Shown piece after piece: positions 1-7,351 of a stretch of 20,837 nt of DNA. The DNA comes from Gemmatimonadota bacterium (GTDB lineage Bacteria; Gemmatimonadota; Gemmatimonadetes; Gemmatimonadales; Gemmatimonadaceae), in contig JARIET010000009.1 in NCBI GenBank assembly GCA_031127185.1, positions 1 through 20,837 on the forward strand. The letters are read 5' to 3'. Position numbers and translations under genes: made by a program. The notes beneath the pieces are model-generated. The model saw only the letters and a list, made by a program, of their open reading frames with translations. It did not search any database and was not told the origin of the DNA. The stretch's first letter is position 1, and each line of letters begins with the position of its first letter.

Positions 1-5
1 AAAGT

Positions 6-665
6 GTGGATCAGGCCGTAGTGGCGCCGACACCGAATCCGGCGCCGGTGGTCGTCGTGGGGCCGCAGACGATACAGGTGACCGGGAGTCCGGCAGCGAT
101 CTTACGCGCGCTCCGAGATCAACGGGAGATCCTTGGCGACCAGCTCAATGAGCTGCAGGAACAGCGCCGAGATCTTCAACGGGAGTTTGACAACACACCA
201 CAAAGCAACCCCGGGCGGGCGGGAACTGCCAACCGGATGCAGGCGATTGACGAACGCATCACCGAGCTCGACAAGCAGATTGCGCGCAGTGATCAGGCCG
301 TTGCTCAAGCGGCGGGAGTTCCCGGCGCCATGGTGCAGCCACCTCCGACGCCGCGGCGGACTGGGCCAGACCCCGATATGGTTGTTGGCCTGAGCTTTCT
401 TGCGGCGTTCGTGTTCATCATTCCCATGTCCATTGCGTTTGCGCGGCGCATCTGGCGCAAGTCGGCTCGTGCGGAAGTCACGCTGCCGCCGCAGGTGGCG
501 GAGCGAATGGAATCGCTGGAGCACGGGATGGAAGCGATTGCGCTGGAGATTGAACGGATCGGCGAGGGGCAGCGGTTTTTGACACAGGCGCTGCAAGCGC
601 GAGTGGAGGTGCGCGCAGGCGGCGAGCCGGTTGCTGCACGAAAGCTCGAGCGAGGCGACCGATGA
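6..665 (+). CDS. Membrane protein of unknown function, coiled coil plus one TM helix (paralogue 1)
   Basis: Family not recognised. The 219-residue reading has a short Pro/Val-rich N-terminus, a charged heptad-like stretch (about 33-102) that looks coiled-coil, a Pro-rich linker (about 106-122), one hydrophobic helix (about 125-146) followed by the positive stop ARRIWRKS, then a charged helical tail (about 157-197) containing EVTLPPQVAERMESLE. Arginines right after the helix favour a cytoplasmic C-terminus and an exported N-terminal coiled coil. GTG at 6 is the first in-window start, but only five bases precede it and no Shine-Dalgarno can be judged, so the true start may lie upstream. The stop overlaps the next gene as ATGA (662-665), and the next gene is clearly homologous. 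An envelope scaffold or signalling role is possible but is a guess. Confidence 0.75.
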   Translation: MDQAVVAPTPNPAPVVVVGPQTIQVTGSPAAILRALRDQREILGDQLNELQEQRRDLQREFDNTPQSNPGRAGTANRMQAIDERITELDKQIARSDQAVAQAAGVPGAMVQPPPTPRRTGPDPDMVVGLSFLAAFVFIIPMSIAFARRIWRKSARAEVTLPPQVAERMESLEHGMEAIALEIERIGEGQRFLTQALQARVEVRAGGEPVAARKLERGDR

Positions 666-1312
666 TGCAGGGAACCGCCGAAATCCCCGTCGCTCAGGCG
701 CCTGTGACGGGATCGCCGCAACAGATCTATCGCGCGCTGCAGTCGCAGCGTGATGTACTTACGGACCAGTTGGCGAGTGCACAGCGGCTCCGGGGCCAGC
801 TGCTTACGCAACTCTCTGACGGGCGGCAGACGGCAACGACGCGCGCGTCACTGGAGAAGCGGATCCTCAACGTGGATGAGCGGATTGCGGCGCTTGACAA
901 GCAGGTGATGGCGACCGATGCGGCGGTCGCGCAGGCGGCCGCCGTTCCCGGTGCAACGTATCGCCCACCGCCGCCGCCGCAGCCGGCGATTGACGGAGAA
1001 GTGATCGCGGTGGTGTCGGTGACGTTCTTGTTTGTGGTGGCACTGCCACTGACGATTGCGTATGCGCGTCGCATCTGGCGGCGTTCGGCGAAGGCAGAGG
1101 TGACGTTGCCACCGCAGGTGGCGGAGCGTATGGAATCGCTGGAGCGCGGGATGGAAGCGATCGCGCTCGAGGTGGAGCGGATTGGCGAGGGGCAGCGGTT
1201 TGTGACGCAAACCTTGAGTGAGCGACGGGAGGCGCGCCCGCTGTACGCCGGCGAAGTGGCGCCGGCGCCGCTCCCGGTACCGCGTAGTGAGCGGCTGGAC
1301 GTGCGGAGGTAG
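662..1312 (+). CDS. Membrane protein of unknown function, coiled coil plus one TM helix (paralogue 2)
   Basis: Family not recognised; this is a tandem paralogue of the gene at 6-665. The 216 residues follow the same plan: a VTGSP motif near 15, a helical region of about 20-92 rich in Gln, Arg and Leu, a Pro linker (101-108), one TM helix (about 114-136) ending in ARRIWRRS, and a tail with EVTLPPQVAERMESLE that is almost identical to the first copy. The tail (about 147-182) is far better conserved between copies than the coiled coil, so it probably holds the shared cytoplasmic function. ATG at 662 overlaps the upstream stop by four bases, with GAGG at 652-655 as ribosome binding site, so the pair should be translated together. 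The two could form a heteromer through their coiled coils (inference). Confidence 0.8.
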   Translation: MMQGTAEIPVAQAPVTGSPQQIYRALQSQRDVLTDQLASAQRLRGQLLTQLSDGRQTATTRASLEKRILNVDERIAALDKQVMATDAAVAQAAAVPGATYRPPPPPQPAIDGEVIAVVSVTFLFVVALPLTIAYARRIWRRSAKAEVTLPPQVAERMESLERGMEAIALEVERIGEGQRFVTQTLSERREARPLYAGEVAPAPLPVPRSERLDVRR

Positions 1313-1381
1313 CAACCCAGCGCGGCCGGGCCGGGACGCAGCGCTCACCGTGGTTGCCGTGCGCTCAGAGACCGGCCCATC

Positions 1382-1411
1382 TTGAGTACCTCGGGTCCCA
1401 CCCTGCATAGT
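1382..1411 (+). promoter_or_regulatory. Candidate promoter for the TonB receptor/YfiR/kinase operon
   Basis: TTGAGT (1382-1387) and CATAGT (1406-1411) are spaced 18 bases apart. Each matches four of six sigma-70 consensus bases. A start site near 1418 would leave a short leader holding GGAGG at 1429-1433. This is pattern matching only, in the 129-base gap after the paralogue pair. Confidence 0.3.
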
Positions 1412-1441
1412 CACCACGCGCCCGATCTGGAGGTCAATTTC

Positions 1442-3454
1442 ATGCGGCTCCTCAGGTGCCTGGTCGGCGGAGCACCCACTCGTGGCTCGGTGGCAGCCCT
1501 GTTGCTCGTAGCACTGCTCACCCCTGTGGCCGAGGGCCAACGCGCCGATCCGGGATCACCCACCATGGCGCTTGACTCGCTGCTCAACTCCCGGGTGAGT
1601 GCGGCGTCGAAGTACGCGCAACGGGCCGCCGATGCGCCCGCGTCCGTGACGATCATCACCTCCGACGACATTCGGCATTACGGCTACCGTGACTTGCGCG
1701 AAGCGCTGGAGGTCGTGCGCGGCTTCTATGTGAGCGACGACCGCAACTACGTCAGTATCGGGACTCGCGGTTTCGGTCGGCCGGGCGACTATAACAATCG
1801 GATCCTGCTGCTCGTTGACGGTCACACTCTGAACGACCAGATCTGGGGCGGCGCTCCGATCGGCAGCGAACTCCCCATTCCGATGGAAGCGGTGGAACGG
1901 ATTGAGGTGGTCCGCGGCCCGGGTTCGGCACTCTATGGCACCAGCGCGATGTTCGCCGTGATCAACGTGGTCACCAAGACCGGCGCCGAAATGGACGGCG
2001 TGAGCATCAGCCCTCGCGTTGGCAATGCGGGCATCAGGGAACTCAGCGCCACAGCCGGTCGCCCGCTCGGCTTGCGCAGGTCGATCGTCGCATCGGGACT
2101 GATTACCCATAGCGACGGAGCCGATCTCTATTTCCCTGAACTCGATTCCCCGGCCACCAACAACGGCATCACGCGCGGGATGGACGCGGAGCGTGCCGTT
2201 GGTGGCATTGGCTCGCTGGTGTGGGACGACCTCACCGCGCGAGTGGGATATCATTCGCGGGAGAAGGGAGTGCCGACCGGCGCGTTTGAAACATCGCTGG
2301 CGGACCCCCGCGCTGAGACCAATGACGAGACGTTTTGGGGGGAGCTGGCCCTGCACCGTGAGTTCGCTCGGTCGCGGCGACTGACGATCCGGACGTTCGC
2401 CAACCGGTATCGGTACCGCGGCGCATACCCGAGGGATCCCGGTGGGCCGCTCTACTCCGACGGAGGCGGCAGCAGCCACATTGGCGGCGAGGCATTCTAT
2501 ACCTGGGATCCGTCGTCTCGCATGCGGATCACCTTCGGTGCCGAGCACCGCCGTGTCATGCGCGCGGACTACTACGAGAATCAGGCCGACGGCTCGACCA
2601 GTGCCGACGATTCGCCGTTCAACCTCAGTGCCGCATTTGCACAGAGTGAGTGGCAACTCCGCTCAAAGGCCAATCTCGTAGCCGGGCTTCGCTACGAGCG
2701 CCAGCGAGGCACTGAGGCGGCCGTGACACCGCGCATCGCACTCATCCTGAATCCCGACGCGAGAACCACGGCCAAGTTCCTCCTGGGTGAAGCGTTCCGT
2801 GCGCCGACCGCAGCTGAAGCGCATCTCAACACGAGTTACTACAAACGCAATCCCTCGCTGAAGCCGGAGCGCATCCGCACGCTTGAGCTGGAGTTGCAGC
2901 GCCGGATGACCAGTGCCTTTCTGCTTGGGGGTTCGCTCTACAGTTACCGCATCCGCAACCTCATTGAACAGGGCTCTGAGGGCCTGGAAGGTGTCCAGTT
3001 TGAGAACCGTTCGGCGGCCATCGCCCGCGGTATTGAGCTGCAGGCGGACCTTTTGTCGGGCAGCACGCTGAGCGCGCGGGCTACGTATGCCTGGCAGCGG
3101 ACAGAGGACGAGTCCACGCGCGAACGGCTCTCCAATTCGCCAGTCCAGATCGCCACGGTTACCGCGTCCACGGCGCTGCGAGGGGCGGTGCGCACCAGCG
3201 TGACGCTGCGTCACGAGTCCCCACGCCAGACGCTCACTGGCACGTCCACTCCGGCATTTACGCGAGTGGACGCGAACATCCGGTATGCGCTGCGTGGTTC
3301 CGGTCGCGCGGCGATGCGCGAGACCGTGTTTTCGCTGCGGGTCACGAATCTCTTCGACGCTGCCTGGGCGACGCCGGGGGGCCTCGAACACCGGCAGTCG
3401 TCAATTCCGCAGGATCGCCGCTGCCTGATTGGGCGACTGGATTGGCGCTTCTGA
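1442..3454 (+). CDS. TonB-dependent outer-membrane receptor
   Basis: A 670-residue TonB-dependent receptor, normal length for the siderophore/cobalamin-type class. The start is set at ATG 1442 because GGAGG (1429-1433) sits eight bases upstream and the protein then opens with an export signal (MRLLRCLVGG, then a Leu/Val/Ala core to about 30). The plug domain (about 65-180) shows the usual ASVTIITSDDIRHYGYRDL start, LLLVDGHTLND, and the ERIEVVRGPGSALYGTSAM hallmark followed by INVVTKTG. The rest is a beta-barrel with alternating strands, ending in a C-terminal Phe (DWRF) as expected for BAM recognition. No carboxypeptidase-like N-terminal extension is present, unlike the SusC protein at 13344. 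The ligand cannot be read from sequence. The gene directly precedes a YfiR-family protein and a hybrid kinase, so a sensing or signalling role beside transport is plausible. Confidence 0.93.
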   Translation: MRLLRCLVGGAPTRGSVAALLLVALLTPVAEGQRADPGSPTMALDSLLNSRVSAASKYAQRAADAPASVTIITSDDIRHYGYRDLREALEVVRGFYVSDDRNYVSIGTRGFGRPGDYNNRILLLVDGHTLNDQIWGGAPIGSELPIPMEAVERIEVVRGPGSALYGTSAMFAVINVVTKTGAEMDGVSISPRVGNAGIRELSATAGRPLGLRRSIVASGLITHSDGADLYFPELDSPATNNGITRGMDAERAVGGIGSLVWDDLTARVGYHSREKGVPTGAFETSLADPRAETNDETFWGELALHREFARSRRLTIRTFANRYRYRGAYPRDPGGPLYSDGGGSSHIGGEAFYTWDPSSRMRITFGAEHRRVMRADYYENQADGSTSADDSPFNLSAAFAQSEWQLRSKANLVAGLRYERQRGTEAAVTPRIALILNPDARTTAKFLLGEAFRAPTAAEAHLNTSYYKRNPSLKPERIRTLELELQRRMTSAFLLGGSLYSYRIRNLIEQGSEGLEGVQFENRSAAIARGIELQADLLSGSTLSARATYAWQRTEDESTRERLSNSPVQIATVTASTALRGAVRTSVTLRHESPRQTLTGTSTPAFTRVDANIRYALRGSGRAAMRETVFSLRVTNLFDAAWATPGGLEHRQSSIPQDRRCLIGRLDWRF

Positions 3455-3468
3455 GGAAATCCGGACAC

Positions 3469-4119
3469 GTGATTCCGGCTGTCATGGTCGCCGACAGGTT
3501 CGCGATGTTTTGCGTCGCGAGACTGGCCGACGCATTCGTCGCGACGACCGTTGCGGTGCTCGGCATCGTCGCCGGCTTCGTCCCTGCGGTGACGCCGCGC
3601 GGTGCGCAGGCACAGGGCATGATGGAAGTGCCTGCGGCTGTCCACGTACCACTCTTCCTCAAGGTGCTCAGCTTTGACCGGCAGCTGCGCGCGCGCGCGG
3701 CAAACGAAGTCTTGGTCGTTGTTGCTTACCAGGGTGGCAATGGCCCGACCGTGCGCCTGAAAGACGAGGTCCTCCGCCTGATCGCGGCGGAGCGCATCGG
3801 CATCGCCGGGCTGCCACTGAGGGCGTTGGCCGTCGACCTCGACCGCGAGTCACTGGCAGAAACGCTGCGTGCCACCGGAGCAGCAGCGCTGTATGTCCCG
3901 CCGTTGCGAGGCCTCGACCTGAGCGCCGTAATCGCCGCGGCGCGCGCGGCACGGGTGACCACGTTTTCCGCAGTGCCAGCGGGCGTGGCCAGCGGCCTCG
4001 CCGTCGGGGTCCGCCTGCAAGGCGACAGGCCCCGACTCCTGGTCAATGTCGCCGCGGCGCGTCTCGAGGGCGCCGACTTCAGCGCGGAACTTCTCAAACT
4101 CGCGGTGTTGGTCCCGTGA
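3469..4119 (+). CDS. YfiR-family (DUF4154) periplasmic protein
   Basis: An exported protein of about 216 residues assigned to the YfiR/DUF4154 family. The diagnostic part is the C-terminus: a Thr-Phe-Ser-Ala strand, a GLAVGVRLQGDRPRLLVNVA stretch, and the closing ADFSAELLKLAVLV, which matches the family ending in which a residue pair before S-x-x-LLKLA is conserved. The N-terminus is a long signal ending AQA/QG. In Pseudomonas, YfiR is a periplasmic repressor of the inner-membrane enzyme YfiN. Here the next gene is a membrane kinase with a YfiN-like sensor, and the stop overlaps its GTG start (GTGA, 4116-4119). The start is uncertain: GTG 3469 has GAGGA 11 bases upstream, ATG 3484 and ATG 3505 are alternatives, and a TTG at 3442 would overlap the receptor. 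The mature part has no cysteine. Confidence 0.82.
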   Translation: MIPAVMVADRFAMFCVARLADAFVATTVAVLGIVAGFVPAVTPRGAQAQGMMEVPAAVHVPLFLKVLSFDRQLRARAANEVLVVVAYQGGNGPTVRLKDEVLRLIAAERIGIAGLPLRALAVDLDRESLAETLRATGAAALYVPPLRGLDLSAVIAAARAARVTTFSAVPAGVASGLAVGVRLQGDRPRLLVNVAAARLEGADFSAELLKLAVLVP

Positions 4120-6437
4120 CGGGAGAGTATCCGGCCGGCGGTCCAATCCTTCGCGGCATTCGGGAGAAGCTGCTGCTGTCGGTGTCCATACTCGTCGCGG
4201 CGATTGCGATTTTTGTGTACGCCTTTTTTCCGGCTCGCCTTGAACGTCAGGCGATGAGTGGGATAGCCGCGAAGGCGGCGACCATCCGGGACATGACGGC
4301 GTACGCACTCGGCGCTGGGTTGTACTTCGGTGACACGACAGCCGTAGGCGAAGTCGTGCGTGGCCTGGCGCTGGGCCGTGAAGTGTCGGCGGTCACCGTG
4401 CGCAATGCAGCGGGTCAGGTCGTCGCCGCCCAGGGTGGCCAGGGAATCGCACCGGCGGGACGGCCCGATTCCGCCGGTGGCGCCGTGAACGCCGCTGGCG
4501 ACACGTACGTCACCTGGGCCCCGGTACGGCACGACGGTAGACCCATCGGCGACCTCACCATTGGCCTGTCACTGGCCGCGGTGACGCGCGACGTGGCAGA
4601 CGCACGAAGATTTGGCCTGGCGTTCGGGCTCGTGATCTTCGCCGTCGGCTTCGTCGCGGTGTTGGGGATCAGTGCCATCGTGACCCGCCCGCTGACCGCC
4701 GTGCTCGAGACGGTCGAGCAGATCTCGGCGGGTGATCTGAGCCGGCGGGCCGTGGAGCCCCAGGATGCGGAAGTGGCCCCACTTGTTCGTGGGTTTAACC
4801 GAATGGTGGATGGTTTGGTCGGTGCCCAGGCCGAGTTGGCGCGTTCCAACGAACTCCTGGAGACGCGCGTGGACGAGCGCACGCGCGAAGTACGGTCGGC
4901 CATCGACATGTTGCAGTCGTTGATCGACCTGGCCCCGCAAGCGATCGTGACCACGGACCTCGACTGGCGCGTTACCCGCTGGAATGCTGCTGCGGCGCAG
5001 CTGTACGGATGGCCCGCGGCCGACATTGTCGGCGCCGTGGTGCCCTTTGAACCTCCTGAGCGGGCGGCCGAGTTCGCAGCCGTGCGTACGCAGCTGGCCG
5101 CCGGCGATGTGATTGGTCCGCTCGAGGTGGAGCATGTCCGCCGCGACGGCCGACACGTCAGCGTGCTGCTGGCGGCAAACCCGTTGCGAGATTCTGACGA
5201 CCGCATCGTTGGCTACGTCTCCGTCGTCACTGATCTGACCGAGCGGAAGTCGCTGGAGCTTCAGCTCCGACACGCGCAGAAAATGGAAGCCGTTGGTCGA
5301 CTTGCCGGCGGAGTGGCACACGATTTCAACAATGTGTTGACCGTGATTTCCACATCAACCACGTTGATCAAGGACGGCCCGCTTACCCCCGATCAACTGA
5401 ATGAGGTCGAGCAAATTTCCGCGGCCGCGCTCAGGGCCAGCGCCTTCACACGTCAGCTCCTCACGTTCAGTCGCCGTCAGATCGTCAAGCTCGAGCCCGT
5501 GAAGCTGAACGACGTGATTGGCGACATCGAGAAGATGCTCCGTCGGTTGCTCCGGGCGAACATCTCCTGCGCATTTGAACTGGGCCCAGACGTGGGACTC
5601 GTCGTCGCGGACGTCACACAACTCCAACAGGTCATCCTCAATCTCGTGGTGAATGCCTCCGACGCCATGCCGAACGGCGGCGACCTCACCGTGAGGACCG
5701 CGGGCGTCGTGCTGGACGATCGGTACGCGCAGACCCACGCTGGCGTACGGCTCGGCGCTTATGTGTTGCTGACGGTCACGGACACCGGTATCGGCATGGA
5801 CTCAGCCACAGCCAACCGAATATTTGAACCGTTTTTTACGACCAAGGAGTCCGGTCAGGGCACCGGCCTCGGGCTTGCCACCACTTATGCCGTCGTGTCC
5901 AACCTTGGGGGCCACATCGACCTCGTGACGTCACCCGGGGTCGGCACCACATTCAAGGTGTACATCCCCGCGTTGCCTGCGGACGCCGCGACGGCTTCCA
6001 TGACTCAGCCGATCGCGCGTGAAGCGACGGTGGCCGCTCAAGGTAGCGAAACGATCCTCCTGGTCGAAGACGAAGCTGCCGTCCGTCTCATGGTACGACG
6101 GACCTTGCTGCGACTGGGTTACAACGTGATGGATGCGCCGGACGGAAACGCTGCGCTGACCCTGGCCGAGGCGTACGACGGCCCCATTGACGTGCTCGTG
6201 ACCGATATCATGATGCCACGAATGGACGGGCGCGCGCTTGCCGACAAACTCGCCCGGGTGCGGCGCGACATCCGCGTAGTATTCATTTCTGGCTACACAG
6301 ATGAGACGGTCAATCGCATCGGATTGGTGCGTTCGGGGCGCACATTCGTGCAAAAGCCGTTCGGCGCTGATCGCATCGGCCGCGCCATTCGCGAGATGCT
6401 GGCGGAACCGGTCACGCCGTCGGCCGAACCGCCGTAG
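4116..6437 (+). CDS. Hybrid sensor histidine kinase (YfiN-like sensor, HAMP, PAS, HisKA, HATPase, receiver)
   Basis: A 773-residue inner-membrane hybrid kinase. Order: TM1 (about 19-40), a periplasmic sensor (41-165) with GAGLYFGDTTAVGEVV resembling the CHASE8-type domain of YfiN, TM2 (about 167-189), HAMP (190-245), PAS (265-375), HisKA with the phospho-accepting histidine at about 402 in GGVAHDFNN, a HATPase with N box NLVVNASDAMPNGG, G1 DTGIGMD, F box EPFFTTK and G2 GTGLGLA, and a receiver (645-763) with acidic pair ED, phospho-accepting Asp at about 697 in TDIMMPRMDG, and the conserved Lys at 747. All catalytic residues seem present. The GTG start overlaps the YfiR stop. No output regulator is adjacent and the protein has no DNA-binding or GGDEF domain, so phosphotransfer to a partner elsewhere is expected. 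The receiver may also act as a phosphate sink. Confidence 0.93.
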   Translation: MTGEYPAGGPILRGIREKLLLSVSILVAAIAIFVYAFFPARLERQAMSGIAAKAATIRDMTAYALGAGLYFGDTTAVGEVVRGLALGREVSAVTVRNAAGQVVAAQGGQGIAPAGRPDSAGGAVNAAGDTYVTWAPVRHDGRPIGDLTIGLSLAAVTRDVADARRFGLAFGLVIFAVGFVAVLGISAIVTRPLTAVLETVEQISAGDLSRRAVEPQDAEVAPLVRGFNRMVDGLVGAQAELARSNELLETRVDERTREVRSAIDMLQSLIDLAPQAIVTTDLDWRVTRWNAAAAQLYGWPAADIVGAVVPFEPPERAAEFAAVRTQLAAGDVIGPLEVEHVRRDGRHVSVLLAANPLRDSDDRIVGYVSVVTDLTERKSLELQLRHAQKMEAVGRLAGGVAHDFNNVLTVISTSTTLIKDGPLTPDQLNEVEQISAAALRASAFTRQLLTFSRRQIVKLEPVKLNDVIGDIEKMLRRLLRANISCAFELGPDVGLVVADVTQLQQVILNLVVNASDAMPNGGDLTVRTAGVVLDDRYAQTHAGVRLGAYVLLTVTDTGIGMDSATANRIFEPFFTTKESGQGTGLGLATTYAVVSNLGGHIDLVTSPGVGTTFKVYIPALPADAATASMTQPIAREATVAAQGSETILLVEDEAAVRLMVRRTLLRLGYNVMDAPDGNAALTLAEAYDGPIDVLVTDIMMPRMDGRALADKLARVRRDIRVVFISGYTDETVNRIGLVRSGRTFVQKPFGADRIGRAIREMLAEPVTPSAEPP

Positions 6438-6485
6438 ACGGTCGCCGGGTGCAATGACGCTGCGCCGGGCCAGCCTTTGCCGTGG

Positions 6486-6499
6486 TAACTTTAACAATG
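6486..6499 (+). promoter_or_regulatory. Possible leaderless start: TAACTT -10-like element before the KOW gene
   Basis: TAACTT (6486-6491) lies five bases upstream of ATG 6497 and there is no Shine-Dalgarno. A TANNNT box at this distance is the usual arrangement for leaderless transcripts in phyla where they are common. No convincing -35 is visible. The call is speculative. Confidence 0.25.
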
Positions 6500-6721
6500 C
6501 CTAAACCACCGAAGAAATCTTCCTCCCTCCGCGACGGCGATCCGTGCATCGTGATTGGAGGCACCCACGCGGGCAAGTCCGGCACGGTCCGCGACATCAA
6601 GACCAGCAAGACCGGCCACGCGACGATCACGGTGGTGCAGGTCAGCGGTGTGCGGTTCAAGACACTCGCGCGAAATGTCGAGGTATCGCACGGCAAACCC
6701 AGTGCCCGCGCCAAGTCATAG
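6497..6721 (+). CDS. Small KOW-domain protein
   Basis: A 74-residue basic protein. A single KOW motif covers about residues 12-40: GDPCIVIGGTHAGKSGTV has the alternating hydrophobic pattern and the invariant Gly used by ribosomal L24/L26, NusG and related RNA- or ribosome-binding proteins. A short Lys/Pro N-terminus and a Lys/Arg-rich C-terminus flank it, which suits nucleic-acid binding. The start is placed at ATG 6497; a GTG five codons upstream (6482) would add only MVTLT and has no better ribosome binding site. It is not ribosomal protein L24, which is longer and lies in the ribosomal operon. The stop codon is directly followed by the start of the next gene. The specific partner is unknown. 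Confidence 0.75.
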   Translation: MPKPPKKSSSLRDGDPCIVIGGTHAGKSGTVRDIKTSKTGHATITVVQVSGVRFKTLARNVEVSHGKPSARAKS

Positions 6722-7294
6722 GTGACCGCCGCACAAGACGCTCCGAAGTTCTTCGCGACTGCCGCGGCGTTCCGCCGGTGGCTGGCCAAACACGCCGCGT
6801 CTGAGCGCGTGCTGATCGTCGGCTTTCACAAGGTGGACTCCGGTTTGCCAAGCATGACCTGGCCCGAGTCCGTGGACGAGGCGCTCTGTTATGGCTGGAT
6901 CGATGGCGTCCGCAAGCGTGTTGACGCGCAGAGTTACCAGATTCGCTTCACGCCGCGCCGGCCGAGCTCCATCTGGAGCGCGATCAACATCGCCAAGGCC
7001 GAAGCGCTGCGCACAGCTGGCAAAATGACCGCCGCCGGCGAGCGCGCATTTGCGCATCGCACGGACAAGAAGTCGGTCGTCTACGCATACGAACAAGACA
7101 GCGAGGCGGCGCTCTCACCCGCTGAGCGTGGAGCATTCAGGAAGGCAAAGGGATCGTGGACGTATCTGCGGAGTTGCCCGCCGAGCTACCGGCGGCTGGT
7201 GCTGCACTGGATTGTGAGCGCCAAGAAATCGGAGACGCGGGCGAAACGGCTGCAGAGGGTGATAGAGGCGTGCGCGGCACATAAACGGCTCTAG
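6722..7294 (+). CDS. YdeI/OmpD-associated family protein
   Basis: A 190-residue soluble protein of the YdeI/OmpD-associated family. Features seen: an N-terminal FRRWLAKHAASERVLIVGFH segment, the central ESVDEALCYGWIDGVRKRVD motif that is the family signature, FTPRRPSSIWSAIN, and a C-terminal region with Ala/Lys-rich helices ending in SAKKSETRAKRLQRVIEAC, which matches the usual family ending. Length is typical. Some members in other bacteria have been linked to bacteriocin or polymyxin tolerance, but the biochemical function is not established. GTG at 6722 follows the preceding TAG with no gap, so translation is probably coupled to the KOW gene. No signal peptide or membrane segment is present. 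Confidence 0.85.
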   Translation: MTAAQDAPKFFATAAAFRRWLAKHAASERVLIVGFHKVDSGLPSMTWPESVDEALCYGWIDGVRKRVDAQSYQIRFTPRRPSSIWSAINIAKAEALRTAGKMTAAGERAFAHRTDKKSVVYAYEQDSEAALSPAERGAFRKAKGSWTYLRSCPPSYRRLVLHWIVSAKKSETRAKRLQRVIEACAAHKRL

Positions 7295-7328
7295 CGCCTC
7301 GCCTCCCCCGCCTCAGAAGCGCTATTTT
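7292..7328 (+). terminator. Weak candidate terminator after the YdeI-family gene
   Basis: TAGCGC (7292-7297, including the stop codon) pairs perfectly with GCGCTA (7319-7324), followed by TTTT. The stem is only six pairs and the loop is 21 bases, so this is marginal. The TATTTT at 7323-7328 could equally be a -10 element for the kinase gene. Confidence 0.3.
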
Positions 7329-7351
7329 CACACGGCCCAGTCCCCCACCCA

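Noticed and set aside
1556..2656. Long open frame on the minus strand (366 codons) opposite the TonB receptor
   Set aside because: It lies wholly antisense to a clear receptor gene, its translation is Arg/His-rich without any domain, and it fits the usual GC-rich antisense artefact.
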